Positions 44,571-53,188 of a stretch of 64,000 bases of DNA are shown here, in pieces. The notes under the pieces are model-generated. The model did not search any database. It saw only the letters and a list, made by a program, of their open reading frames with translations, and had not been told where the DNA came from. A program made the position numbers and the translations under genes. The stretch comes from Natrialba sp. SSL1 (lineage in GTDB: Archaea > Halobacteriota > Halobacteria > Halobacteriales > Natrialbaceae), in contig NZ_MASN01000017.1 in assembly GCF_001861355.1 (NCBI RefSeq), forward strand, positions 1 through 64,000, given 5' to 3'. Position 1 is the first letter of the stretch, and the number at the start of each line of letters is the position of its first letter.

Positions 44571-45740
44571 CTACGAACAGCCGATCGACGCCGCAACTTC
44601 GGCGATCGATTCCTCATCGGTCGCACTCGAGACCTCGTAACTCAGCTCCGAACAGGTCCAGAACAGGCTGTCGATCCGACCTTCTCGACGGTAGGCCGTG
44701 TGGCCGTTCACCGCAGTCTCCTCGAGTGCGTCCGGATTGAACCGAGGATCGGTTCGGACGGCGACGTAGAGTTCGCGCTCCGGCCGTTCGGGGTCGATGT
44801 ACCACAGCATCGTCGTCGGGCCGGTCTGTCGCTCCTTCTCGACGAGGGTGACCCGATCGAGTTCGTACGGTGCTGGCACGTCGGGTTCGGGGAGGTCGTA
44901 CGGCGCGTCCGCCGCGGCCGCCTCGAGCGAATCGTAGATCCGGCTGGGCTCGAGTCCGATCGTGACGACTTCGGCGTCCGCTGGCGGTTCGTAGACGAAC
45001 GTTTCGGGATCGAGACCAGCGTCGATCTCGAGATTTTCGTAGGTCACCGTCAGCCGGTGGAGCAACTCGCCATCGCCGCTTCGGACGTCATCGCGCTCCT
45101 TGATCGGATACCGGCGCTCGTCGTCGATCCAGATCGTTCGCGAGACGGTGGCCTCGTCCAGCTCCGACTCGGAGACCGTCTCGAGTGGGATCCGATACAC
45201 CGTTTCGCCGACCAGCAGGTCGATGGAGCGCCCGGCATCGTCGCCCGCAGGGTCGATCGGACTCGCGTCGATCCGATGCGCGTCGCGGTCGTCGACGGTA
45301 TCCAGACCGTCGTAGCTGAGGTCGTAGTCGTCACGGAGGCTCTCGAGTGCGAGTCGCGGCCCGTCGGCGACGACTCGGTTCGGGTGGTGGCGTTTCATCA
45401 CGAGATCTTCTTCGGGATAGTAGTCCCAGGTGATCTCGCGGTTCGTGACTGAGACGGTTCCTGCGGCCGGGTCATCGTCGTCAGACCGACGAACTGCGCG
45501 TCGCTTCTCGGCCGGCGGCTTCCGGTAGATCTCCTCGACCTGTGTCGTCGTCTCGTCGGGTGTTTCCGCGGTCACCCGTCGTCGTGCCTGGAGATCGGTG
45601 AGTGCGATGCGGGTCTCGATCGCGTCCTCGATGTACTCCTCGCCGGTCTTCTCGTCGGTTTCGTCTTCGTCCGCAGGGACTGCGACACAGCCTGCGAGCG
45701 CGACAACAACACCCGTCGAAAGGAGCCGGCGGCGGCGCAT
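44571..45740 (-). CDS. LolA-like lipoprotein, paralogue of the one at 32452
   Basis: A 389-residue exported lipoprotein with a twin-arginine leader (MRRRRLLSTGVVVALAGC, lipobox C18). The rest follows the plan of the gene at 32452-33708: a half-barrel (EIYRKPPAEKRRAVRRSDD to about 210), then a C-terminal domain ending SIAEVAASIGCS, close to ALEIAQQLGC there. The shared late motif is WxCxExxY-like (FWTCSELSYEV; in the other, LQWSCDEQYYSIY). The likely role is lipid or hydrophobic ligand binding at the cell surface. Confidence 0.75.
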   Translation of the reverse strand: MRRRRLLSTGVVVALAGCVAVPADEDETDEKTGEEYIEDAIETRIALTDLQARRRVTAETPDETTTQVEEIYRKPPAEKRRAVRRSDDDDPAAGTVSVTNREITWDYYPEEDLVMKRHHPNRVVADGPRLALESLRDDYDLSYDGLDTVDDRDAHRIDASPIDPAGDDAGRSIDLLVGETVYRIPLETVSESELDEATVSRTIWIDDERRYPIKERDDVRSGDGELLHRLTVTYENLEIDAGLDPETFVYEPPADAEVVTIGLEPSRIYDSLEAAAADAPYDLPEPDVPAPYELDRVTLVEKERQTGPTTMLWYIDPERPERELYVAVRTDPRFNPDALEETAVNGHTAYRREGRIDSLFWTCSELSYEVSSATDEESIAEVAASIGCS

Positions 45741-45877
45741 ACACGTGGGTTGGAACCATCGGGTATAAGTCTATGGTTCCGTGAATGTCGACAGTGAATA
45801 TATTGGGGGACCGCCAGGCAGCGGCGACCCCGGCCGAGACCCTCGCCATTATGTACGGGCCGGTCACACGAGAACGT

Positions 45878-47068
45878 ATGAACGACCCCGTCGACCTCAC
45901 CCCGCTGCGGACGGCACTCGAGACCGACGACCTGGACGGCTACCTCATCGACGCCGACGCGTCCGATTCGGACCAGCGCTACGTCTCCGGCTTCACCGCG
46001 CCGGATCCCTACCAGACGCTGGTCACCCAGGACGGCGTCCACCTGCTGGTATCGGGACTCGAGTACGGCCGCGCGGAGTCGGAAGCCGCTGCGGACTCGG
46101 TGTCCCGGCTGTCGGCGTACGACTACCACGAGCACCGCGCCGAGCACGGCCCGTACGGCGGAAAACTGCACACACTCGCGGCGTTTCTGGCGGACCACGA
46201 CGTCGAGTCCGTCGCGGTTCCGCGCTCGTTCCCGACCGGGACCGCGGACGGCCTGCGCGAGCAGGGACTGACCGTGACGGTCGAGAGCGAGGGCATCGTC
46301 GAGGAGATTCGTGCGACGAAGACGCCCTGGGAGGTCAACCAGATTCGGGCGACCCAGCAGGCGAACGAGGCCGCGATGGAAACCGCGGAGCGACTTATCG
46401 CGAGCGCGGAGATCGACGACGAGGGCGGACTCGTTCTGGACGGCACGCCGCTCACTAGCGAACGCGTCACAGAGGAGATCGAGGTGACACTGCTGCGCCA
46501 CGGCTGCGGGCTCGACGAGACCATCGTCGCCTGCGCCGCGGATGGTGCGGATCCCCACGACCGCGGTAGCGGCCAGCTCACGGCAAACGATCTCATCGTG
46601 ATCGACATCTTCCCGCGGGACAAGGAGACGGGCTACTTCGGCGACATGACCCGTACGTTCGTTCGCGGCGAGCCGAGCGAGGAAATGGTGCGACGCTACG
46701 AGGTTACCCAAGAAGCCTACGAGGCCGGACTCGAGGCGGTCGAGCCAGGTGTTACCGGCGAGGCTGTCCACGATGTGGTCTGTGACGTGATCGAGGACGC
46801 GGGCTACGAGACGCTTCGCAGTGATCCGAACGCCGAAACCGGATTCATTCACAGCACCGGCCATGGCGTCGGGCTGGACATCCACGAGGAACCGCGCGTC
46901 TCCCCGAGCGGCGGGGAACTCGAGCCGGGGCACGTCATTTCGATCGAGCCGGGCATCTACGACCCTGCCGTCGGTGGCGTCCGTATCGAGGACCTCGTCG
47001 TCGTTACCGAGGACGGCTACGAGAACCTGACGGAGTATCGGGTTGGACTCGAGCCGGTCGCCGAGTAG
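45878..47068 (+). CDS. M24 family metallopeptidase (Xaa-Pro dipeptidase-like)
   Basis: A 396-residue aminopeptidase-type enzyme. The N-terminal creatinase domain runs to about 130; the catalytic pita-bread domain has five metal ligands in IDIFPRDKETGYFGDMTRT (two Asp, around 246-258), STGHGVGLDIHE (His, about 327), SIEPGIYD (Glu, about 361) and VRIEDLVVV (Glu, about 374). It removes N-terminal residues preceding proline, or splits X-Pro dipeptides, in the cytoplasm. The ATG at 45878 is preferred over an earlier one because the extension lacks domain character. Confidence 0.9.
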   Translation: MNDPVDLTPLRTALETDDLDGYLIDADASDSDQRYVSGFTAPDPYQTLVTQDGVHLLVSGLEYGRAESEAAADSVSRLSAYDYHEHRAEHGPYGGKLHTLAAFLADHDVESVAVPRSFPTGTADGLREQGLTVTVESEGIVEEIRATKTPWEVNQIRATQQANEAAMETAERLIASAEIDDEGGLVLDGTPLTSERVTEEIEVTLLRHGCGLDETIVACAADGADPHDRGSGQLTANDLIVIDIFPRDKETGYFGDMTRTFVRGEPSEEMVRRYEVTQEAYEAGLEAVEPGVTGEAVHDVVCDVIEDAGYETLRSDPNAETGFIHSTGHGVGLDIHEEPRVSPSGGELEPGHVISIEPGIYDPAVGGVRIEDLVVVTEDGYENLTEYRVGLEPVAE

Positions 47069-47211
47069 TCGCTGGCGGACGGCGAACGGCGGTGACGGTG
47101 GCGGTGGGTAGGGCGGGGGCGGCGGTTAGAGCAGATTTGCCGGCGCACGTGACGCTCACGCGAACTGATCGATCGAACGGCTTTTGCAACGGCAGACGGT
47201 AGGAGCCACCG

Positions 47212-48111
47212 ATGAACGTCTTGATCGTCGGCGCTGGCTCGATGGGGATCTGGTTTGGGACCGCCATCGGGAGCGACGCGACGATCACCTACGCCGATGT
47301 CGACCGGGAGGCGGCGGCCGCAGCGGCGGAGACGACCGGCGGTTCCGTAACGACGCTCGACGGTAACAGCGGCCGCGATGGCGACAACGGTGACGGCAAC
47401 GTCGAGGACGGGGTCGGGGACAAGCACACACAGGATGAACAGGACACCTACGACGCCGTCTGCCTCGCGGTCCCGATGGCCCACGTCACCGAGGCAATCG
47501 CCGAGCAGGCCTCGCGGGCCGATCACGCCGTCATCGACGTCTCCGGGGTCATGGCCCCGCCACTCGCAGCGATGCGCGAACACGCACCCGACCGCGAGCG
47601 CGTGAGCCTCCACCCGCTGTTCGCCCCCGAGCGCGCCCCGGGCTCGATCGCCGTCGTTCGCGACGTCGGAGGACCGGTCACCGACGACCTGCTCGCGGCG
47701 CTCGCCGCCCGCGGGAACGACCTCGTCGACACGACGGCGGCGGAGCACGACGACGCCATGGAAACCGTCCAGGCGATGACCCACGCAACCGTGCTCTCGT
47801 TCGCCCTCGCGGCAGACTCCGTTCCCGACGGCTTTGAAACTCCGATCTACGAGCAACTACAAACGCTCGCCGAACAGATGACCGGCGGCACACCCCGTGT
47901 CTACGCCGATATTCAGTCCACCTTCGACGGCGCCGAGGCGATCGCCGACGCCGCACGCACGATTGCCGACGCCGACCCGGCCGAACTCGAGTCCCTCTAC
48001 CAGGAAGCGGGGGCACGGTGGCACGACGACAGCGAGACCGAAACCGAAACCGAGACCGCGACCAGCAGCCCGACGACTGCCGACCAGCCCGCAGAGGGAG
48101 CAGACCAATGA
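47212..48111 (+). CDS. tyrA: Prephenate dehydrogenase TyrA
   Basis: A 299-residue enzyme that oxidises and decarboxylates prephenate to 4-hydroxyphenylpyruvate in tyrosine biosynthesis. The NAD-binding GAGSMG is at 8-13, the acidic end of strand two at YADVD, then VPMAHV and VSGVMAPPLAAM and the SLHPLFAPERAPG motif (about 124-136). Residues about 50-78 are a Gly/Asp/Asn-rich insert (for example DGDNGDGNVEDGVGD) within the Rossmann domain, likely from slippage. The C-terminus is Thr/Glu-rich. It overlaps the next gene by four bases (ATGA). Two more shikimate genes are within 10 kb. Confidence 0.88.
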   Translation: MNVLIVGAGSMGIWFGTAIGSDATITYADVDREAAAAAAETTGGSVTTLDGNSGRDGDNGDGNVEDGVGDKHTQDEQDTYDAVCLAVPMAHVTEAIAEQASRADHAVIDVSGVMAPPLAAMREHAPDRERVSLHPLFAPERAPGSIAVVRDVGGPVTDDLLAALAARGNDLVDTTAAEHDDAMETVQAMTHATVLSFALAADSVPDGFETPIYEQLQTLAEQMTGGTPRVYADIQSTFDGAEAIADAARTIADADPAELESLYQEAGARWHDDSETETETETATSSPTTADQPAEGADQ

Positions 48112-49703
48112 CCGACCAACGAGAAGCCATCCGATCGAACGCGAAGTACCTACGCAACGTCCGGCCGATCGATCCCGACGAGATTTCCGAGTACGTCACC
48201 GGCACACCACATCCGGCCGTCGTTCGCCAGCATCTCCGCGAGGAGGCGCTGGATCTCGGACTGATCGAGCGCGACGACGGCACGTTTGTCCCCGTCTCTG
48301 ACGAGCCGGTTCCCCCGAATCGGGGACCAGTCCAGACGTTCCCCGACCGCTACGCGCAGGCACTCGAGGACCTCCTCGTCGAGCGCTACGGCGTGAACTG
48401 GCACACCGACAGCGTCGGCGACCTCCTCCGGTCGACGATCCGCCGGTTCAAAGCCCAGTACCTCGAGCGTCGGGTGGTGACGTACGACGAGGACGTGGCG
48501 TCGGGCTACGCGATCTACCACCTGCCGGGCTACTACGCCGCGATCCAGTACGCGCTCGACGACCTGGCCGAGCGCAGGCTGCTCGACCGGACGATCCGCG
48601 TCCTCGATGTCGGCGCAGGCGTCGGGGGCCCCGCGCTCGGGCTCTGCGACTACCTGCCCGACGACGCGCTCGTCGAGTACCACGCCGTCGAACCGAGCGC
48701 CGCCGCCGATGTACTCGAGTCCCTGCTCGCGGAGACGGGGCAGAACATCCATGCGACGATTCACCGCGAAGCGATCGAGGACGTGGAACCGGCAGCGCTC
48801 AGCACTACTGCGCAGGGTGACGATGAACCGTTCGACCTCATCCTCGCTTGCAACGTCCTCAACGAACTCGCAAATCCCACGGCCGTCGCTCGCTCGCTGC
48901 TCGACGCGCTCGCCGACGATGGGACTCTCCTCGCGATGGAGCCCGCCGATAAGAACACGAGCGTCGGTCTGCGCGAACTCGAGCGAACACTCGAGGACGA
49001 GCGGATTCGAGACGCGAGCGAGTTCCCGGGAGGGTCGGCTGGGGGTGACGGCGACGGCGACGTTGACGGTGGCGATAACGGTGATGACGACGATACCAGT
49101 GCAACCGCCAGCGACAGAGACGACCGTCGCGGGCTCGTCACCGTCTACGGCCCGACCGTCCGCCTCTGGCCCGACGAGCGACCCACGGATCGCGGCTGGT
49201 CGTTCGACGTTCGTCCCGATCTCGACGTCCCCGAGTTCCAGCGCCAACTCGACGAGGCGACGCCCGAAGACGACGAGGAGCACGCGCCCGGCGAGTTCGT
49301 CAACGTCGACGTGCAGTTCTCACACTCGCTGTTGCGTCTGGACGGCACTCGGCGGATCGACCTCGAACTCGACGACGGTGACTGGGCGAAGATGGCCGAT
49401 ATGGAGCGCCACGTTCCGAACCGGATCGACCTCGTCGCGGCGAAGCTGAGCCACTCGCTGAGTTCGGACGACGACGCCGAGTACGGCGACTCGTCGAACC
49501 CGCTGTTCAAGATCAGCGACGGCAGCGAGGCGATCGACCACTACGCCGTCCTCACGAAGGAGACCTCGCTCAACCGACCCCTACTCGAGGCCGAGTACGG
49601 CGAGGTCTGTTCGTTCGAGCAGATTCTTGCGCTCTGGAACGACGACGAGGAGGCGTACAATCTGGTGGTCGACGAGGAAACGATCGTCGACCGAATCGGC
49701 TGA
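48108..49703 (+). CDS. Rsm22-family putative rRNA methyltransferase-like protein
   Basis: A 531-residue protein with an N-terminal helical region (1-160), a SAM-binding Rossmann domain (LDVGAGVGGPALGL about 165-178, ACNVLNELANP about 248) and a C-terminal beta-rich part. It matches the Rsm22/METTL17 family of small-subunit ribosome-linked methyltransferase relatives. Between the SAM domain and the C-terminal part there is a Gly/Asp tract (about 309-332). No four-cysteine iron-sulfur site, which the mitochondrial members have, is seen. It is translated with tyrA (ATGA overlap), but that link is probably positional. Confidence 0.75.
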   Translation: MTDQREAIRSNAKYLRNVRPIDPDEISEYVTGTPHPAVVRQHLREEALDLGLIERDDGTFVPVSDEPVPPNRGPVQTFPDRYAQALEDLLVERYGVNWHTDSVGDLLRSTIRRFKAQYLERRVVTYDEDVASGYAIYHLPGYYAAIQYALDDLAERRLLDRTIRVLDVGAGVGGPALGLCDYLPDDALVEYHAVEPSAAADVLESLLAETGQNIHATIHREAIEDVEPAALSTTAQGDDEPFDLILACNVLNELANPTAVARSLLDALADDGTLLAMEPADKNTSVGLRELERTLEDERIRDASEFPGGSAGGDGDGDVDGGDNGDDDDTSATASDRDDRRGLVTVYGPTVRLWPDERPTDRGWSFDVRPDLDVPEFQRQLDEATPEDDEEHAPGEFVNVDVQFSHSLLRLDGTRRIDLELDDGDWAKMADMERHVPNRIDLVAAKLSHSLSSDDDAEYGDSSNPLFKISDGSEAIDHYAVLTKETSLNRPLLEAEYGEVCSFEQILALWNDDEEAYNLVVDEETIVDRIG

Positions 49704-49803
49704 GTTCTCCCCGTACGCAGGCGGTTTGGGGGTTGTCTCCAGATCGATCGAGTAGATCTCCGAAACCAGAGTGCTTTTCGCGTCGGACCCCAAGCCAACC
49801 GAT

Positions 49804-50628
49804 ATGAGCGACTCCCTCGAGATCCTGCTGACCAACGACGACGGGATCGACAGCGTCGGAATCCGCGCGATTCACGACGCGCTCGTCGACCACGTGAACG
49901 CAAACGTCACCGTCGTCGCCCCCGCGAGCGACCAGAGCGCCTGTGGCCGCTCACTCTCTCACAACGGCGAGATCGGACTCGTCGACCACGAACTCGGCTA
50001 TGCCGTCGAGGGAACTCCTGCGGACTGCGTCGTCGCCGGTCTCGCAGAACTCGGCCCCGACCCGGACCTCGTCGTTGCGGGTTGCAACCGCGGTGCGAAT
50101 CTCGGCGAGTACGTCCTCGGCCGCTCGGGAACGATCAGCGCCGCCGTCGAGGCCGCGTTCTTCGACGTTCCGGCGATCGCGACCTCGATGTACGTCCCAG
50201 TCGACGACGTGCCGCTCGGCGAAATCGAACTCACGGTCGACGACTTCCGCGAAGCCCAGCGCGTGACGACCTATCTCGCCGAACACGCTCTCGACGCCGG
50301 CGCATTCGAGCACGCGGCGTATCTCAACGTCAACGTCCCGATGGCGGACACAAACGACGGCCCCGCGCCGATCGAGATCACACACCCCTCGAAGCGCTAC
50401 GAGATGGACGCCAAATCGGACGGTGACCAGGTCACCCTCTACGACCGCGTCTGGGAGTCCATGGACCCAGAGACGATTCCGGACCCTGACGGAACCGACC
50501 GTCGAACGGTTGCCGAAGGCCGTATCAGCATCTCGCCACTCACTGCGCCCCACTCGACGAACCACCACGAGGTGCTCACCGACCTCGCCGAAACCTATCA
50601 CGACCGCGTTGCGACGGCTGGTGACTAA
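49804..50628 (+). CDS. surE: 5'/3'-nucleotidase SurE
   Basis: A 274-residue nucleotidase/polyphosphatase. The SurE active-site motif LLTNDDGIDSVG (8-19) binds the metal through Asp12/Asp13; VAPASDQSACGRSLS (about 38-52) and AGCNRGANLGEYV (about 93-105) complete the site. It dephosphorylates nucleoside monophosphates and possibly other phosphoesters. The ATG at 49804 begins three residues before the first strand. It is about 100 bases after the Rsm22-family gene. Confidence 0.92.
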   Translation: MSDSLEILLTNDDGIDSVGIRAIHDALVDHVNANVTVVAPASDQSACGRSLSHNGEIGLVDHELGYAVEGTPADCVVAGLAELGPDPDLVVAGCNRGANLGEYVLGRSGTISAAVEAAFFDVPAIATSMYVPVDDVPLGEIELTVDDFREAQRVTTYLAEHALDAGAFEHAAYLNVNVPMADTNDGPAPIEITHPSKRYEMDAKSDGDQVTLYDRVWESMDPETIPDPDGTDRRTVAEGRISISPLTAPHSTNHHEVLTDLAETYHDRVATAGD

Positions 50629-50889
50629 CGGGGTTTGCCCGACGACTTCCGTCTGAACGCGACTCTCACGGTCGTCGTACACAATTGTATCAGGTATCGT
50701 ACTTATCGTGGGGGTGGCGTCGGTGTTCGACCACCGCGGCGGCGAAAACCACCGGACGCTACACGCGGCCGACAGACAGCCGCGTTGCTCGGGCAGAGCA
50801 CAGATATATAACCGATAGGACAGAAGAAGAGAGTACCGACAACGGTGCGCGACACGCAGCTCCGAAACCTACGAAATGGGTGATCGACA

Positions 50890-51294
50890 ATGGTATTCAG
50901 TACACTCTGGGCTCGCTTCTCGTCTCTCTGGCAGGGGGACTCGACAGACGAGAGCGACGCACGCGAGTCCACATCGACATCGACTGCGACCGACGAATCG
51001 GCGGACGAACGCGACAACGAGACACTCAGTTACGCCGAAGAGATCGAGTACGGCGTCGACGAACACGATCTGCCTGACGAGGACAAAGTGCTTCGACTCC
51101 TCGTCAAACGCGGCGGGCGCGTCGACGAGTCGACCGTCCGCGAGGAAACCGGCTGGTCCGCCGACCGACTCGAGTCGGTGATCGATCGCATGGAGGACGA
51201 CGACCAGATCAGCGCGATCACGGTCGGCCGAAAGCGCGTCATCTGCCGGCGCGGCTTCGAGCCGAAGGGGTATCGATCGCACCTCGGAGAGTAG
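50890..51294 (+). CDS. Small helix-turn-helix regulator
   Basis: A 134-residue protein with an amphipathic start (MVFSTLWARFSSLWQGD, possibly membrane-touching), a Ser/Thr/Asp-rich linker to about 45, then a winged helix domain: EDKVLRLLVKRGGRVDESTVREETGWSADRLESVIDRME (about 62-100), with a basic wing VGRKRVICRRG. A TATA-like gatatata (50809-50816) lies about 75 bases upstream. Palindromes that could be operators lie 75 and 255 bases downstream of its stop. Target unknown. Confidence 0.75.
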   Translation: MVFSTLWARFSSLWQGDSTDESDARESTSTSTATDESADERDNETLSYAEEIEYGVDEHDLPDEDKVLRLLVKRGGRVDESTVREETGWSADRLESVIDRMEDDDQISAITVGRKRVICRRGFEPKGYRSHLGE

Positions 51295-51366
51295 GTCGGC
51301 AGCAACCACCGTGCTGAACGCTCTGAATCACGCAACGGGCGAACGATACACGCGGCGCAGTGTTAC

Positions 51367-51380
51367 TCGTTTGCAAACGA
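51367..51380. promoter_or_regulatory. 14-bp perfect palindrome TCGTTTGCAAACGA
   Basis: TCGTTTGCAAACGA is a perfect palindrome 73 bases after the HTH gene stop and 225 bases before the DUF1328 peptide. Its position between an HTH gene and another promoter suits a regulator binding site. Confidence 0.5.
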
Positions 51381-51549
51381 TTGCTTCTATCTTCTGAATG
51401 TTGGCTGATGCCGCCCGGTACCATCTCGAGTAGACCTGTGCCGCTCTGGTTTCCTCTTTAGAGAGTCAGCCACTCGGGAGAGTTCCTCTCGAGTACCCCT
51501 CAGTACGCAAGAGAACGTGGTTCGGAGCCTGAGTAGGGGTGTTATGCAG

Positions 51550-51575
51550 GAATTCGGCGTATGCATGCCGAATTC
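51550..51575. promoter_or_regulatory. 9-bp inverted repeat before DUF1328 gene
   Basis: GAATTCGGC (51550-51558) and GCCGAATTC (51567-51575) are perfect inverted arms with an 8-base spacer GTATGCAT, itself containing ATGCAT. It ends 17 bases before the first possible start (51593) and 29 before the preferred one (51605). It could be an operator, or a hairpin in a short leader. Confidence 0.5.
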
Positions 51576-51604
51576 ATATCCACGTCTCGGGCATGTTTCT
51601 ATCC

Positions 51605-51751
51605 ATGCTAGAACTTGCACTCCTGTTCTTCGTGATCGCAATCATCGCCGGCGCACTCGGCGCAGGTGGTGTCGCCGGACTGACGATGTCGATCGCGAAG
51701 TGGCTCGTGTTGCTGTTTCTGGTGCTGGCCGTCGTGTCGTTGCTGCTCTGA
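51605..51751 (+). CDS. DUF1328-type small membrane protein
   Basis: A 48-residue peptide with two hydrophobic helices ([19 protein letters not shown] and [21 protein letters not shown]), joined by a small GGVAGLT turn. This is the YtjA/DUF1328 pattern, small membrane peptides found in bacteria and haloarchaea with unknown function. The ATG at 51605 gives the usual MLELALLF start; another ATG lies four codons earlier (51593). It could be controlled through the palindromes upstream. Confidence 0.75.
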   Translation: MLELALLFFVIAIIAGALGAGGVAGLTMSIAKWLVLLFLVLAVVSLLL

Positions 51752-52069
51752 CCGGCACCACCCGCGCTACCGTGTCCGCACAGCCCCATCGCAACTGCTA
51801 TCGTCAAGTTCCGCAAGAGACTTGCGAGACCAGTGAGGAGCAGTGGTAAATCGATAGCCGCGATATTAAACGCTCCATCCAGTAGTTGAGACTGGTCGTT
51901 TCAGTGCTACGCTGTGATCTGCAAGCGGCTACTTGCATGGGTGTCGTTGAAACCTGGCTGCACGGGCACGGTTCCCTCGTGGACATGCCGCCGTGGCAGT
52001 CGCCAGTGGTGAGGGTGATGGAGACGTCCTGTGCGGTTGCCGGCAACGTCATCTGGATGTAGGGATCGC
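51752..52069. other. Gap with no supported gene; hairpin and weak Cys-rich frame
   Basis: These 318 bases are less GC-rich than the window average. A small stem-loop (CGCAAG, AGA, CTTGCG) is near 51811-51825. An 82-codon minus-strand frame (start 52052, 17 bases after the oxidase stop) has six cysteines, but its composition is poor in Asp/Glu and does not look halophilic, so I do not call it a gene. The sequence may be a worn remnant of a mobile element; I could not identify one. Confidence 0.4.
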
Positions 52070-53020
52070 TTAGTGGCCAGCGGCGCTCTCACCACCTTCG
52101 ACTCGAGTGAGTTCCTCTATCGTGGGAAGTGTGGCGTCCTGGTCGGTGATAATCTCGACGCGCCGCGTCAGTTTATCTCTGGAGAACTCGGCGATCGGCT
52201 CGGTACGAGAGATTTCCGAGTCGGTCGCGCTAGCGCCTACGACGCGGGGCATCAGCCCCTGCAGGGTGTCCCGGACGACCTGGGGTTCGACGCCAGCGTC
52301 TTGAATAAGCGAGCGCACCTTCTGCATTCCCCAGCCAACGTGGCGGCCCTCGTCGCTGCGGACGTAGTTGATACCGTCGATGAGACCAGGCAGTTCCGGC
52401 CACTCGCGGCGGGCCACGTCGTCGCGGCCGCTGTCACTGAAGATACTCTGGAACGCGAAGTACCCTGTTTGGGCGACCACGCTCTCGATGGTGAGGTGGT
52501 AGTGGCTGATGGCGCGCGCCATTTGCTCCGGGGAGTCGTCGGTCAGCAGCTGCTCCATCGCTTCCTCGGTCGCATCGAAGATGGCGACGTAGTCCTCGTT
52601 GAAGTAACGCTGGTCGGTCGGAGCCGTCACTTCGTGGCCGAGCGTCTCGGCAGCGGGATTGACCACCTCGCGCCAGTACCGGTCAAAGAACTGGGTGTGT
52701 TTGGCTTCCTCGTAGATCTGGCTCGAGACGAACATCTGGTCGTTGATGTCGTCCAGCGCAATCATGAGGGGCGCGAGATCCTCGGTCACGGCCTCCTCGC
52801 CCGCTCCGAACTGGGCGATGAACTCACGGAACTCGTCGAACTCCGCCGCAGTCGGTTCGTCCGCGACGAGCCGTTCCCGGTCGGCTTCGAGGTCGTCCTG
52901 GGGGACATCCTCGTAGGGGTCCCAGTGGCGATACACTGCGTTTTCAAAGTACCCGCCTGCAAACGAGTCAGGGTCGATGCGCATCTCGCGGCTCGTGTCT
53001 CTGATTTGCGTCACGGTCAC
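52070..53020 (-). CDS. R2-like ligand-binding oxidase (R2lox)
   Basis: A 316-residue ferritin-like metalloprotein. The six metal ligands of the family are all visible: E75, E105 and H108 (EEAKH), E179 (TIESVV), E224 and H227 (DEGRHVGW). V78 and Y174, which become cross-linked in R2lox proteins (Val71/Tyr162 in the mycobacterial protein), are also kept, so this is R2lox rather than the true ribonucleotide reductase small subunit, and no large subunit gene is nearby. R2lox uses a Mn/Fe centre and binds a long-chain lipid-like ligand; the reaction is unknown. A Bat-type HTH gene lies upstream on the same strand. Confidence 0.82.
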   Translation of the reverse strand: MTVTQIRDTSREMRIDPDSFAGGYFENAVYRHWDPYEDVPQDDLEADRERLVADEPTAAEFDEFREFIAQFGAGEEAVTEDLAPLMIALDDINDQMFVSSQIYEEAKHTQFFDRYWREVVNPAAETLGHEVTAPTDQRYFNEDYVAIFDATEEAMEQLLTDDSPEQMARAISHYHLTIESVVAQTGYFAFQSIFSDSGRDDVARREWPELPGLIDGINYVRSDEGRHVGWGMQKVRSLIQDAGVEPQVVRDTLQGLMPRVVGASATDSEISRTEPIAEFSRDKLTRRVEIITDQDATLPTIEELTRVEGGESAAGH

Positions 53021-53068
53021 TACTTGAGACGCTCAGAGCTCACCACTGTCGGCGAACATCTTGTGTGG

Positions 53069-53078
53069 GTTTATATAG
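53069..53078 (-). promoter_or_regulatory. TATA-like element before R2lox
   Basis: On the minus strand the word TATATAAA (53070-53077) is centred about 53 bases before the R2lox ATG, so transcription would start about 25-30 bases before the start codon. The rest of the 168-base gap to the HTH gene has no ORF. Confidence 0.45.
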
Positions 53079-53188
53079 CGGTCGTATCTTCGGTAGGCAT
53101 CATTGCCTTCTGAGACCTACAGAGATCAGTAGGTCTTCAGGAGGTTTTCGCTGCGAACGAATACGTACGCAGGGTCGTCCTGTTGGAT

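Noticed and set aside
51804-52052. 82-codon Cys-rich minus-strand frame just after R2lox
   Set aside because: Few acidic residues and no known pattern; more likely a remnant or chance frame in AT-richer DNA.
52070-53020. Ribonucleotide reductase small subunit
   Set aside because: The Val-Tyr pair and ligand spacing point to R2lox, and no large-subunit gene is nearby.
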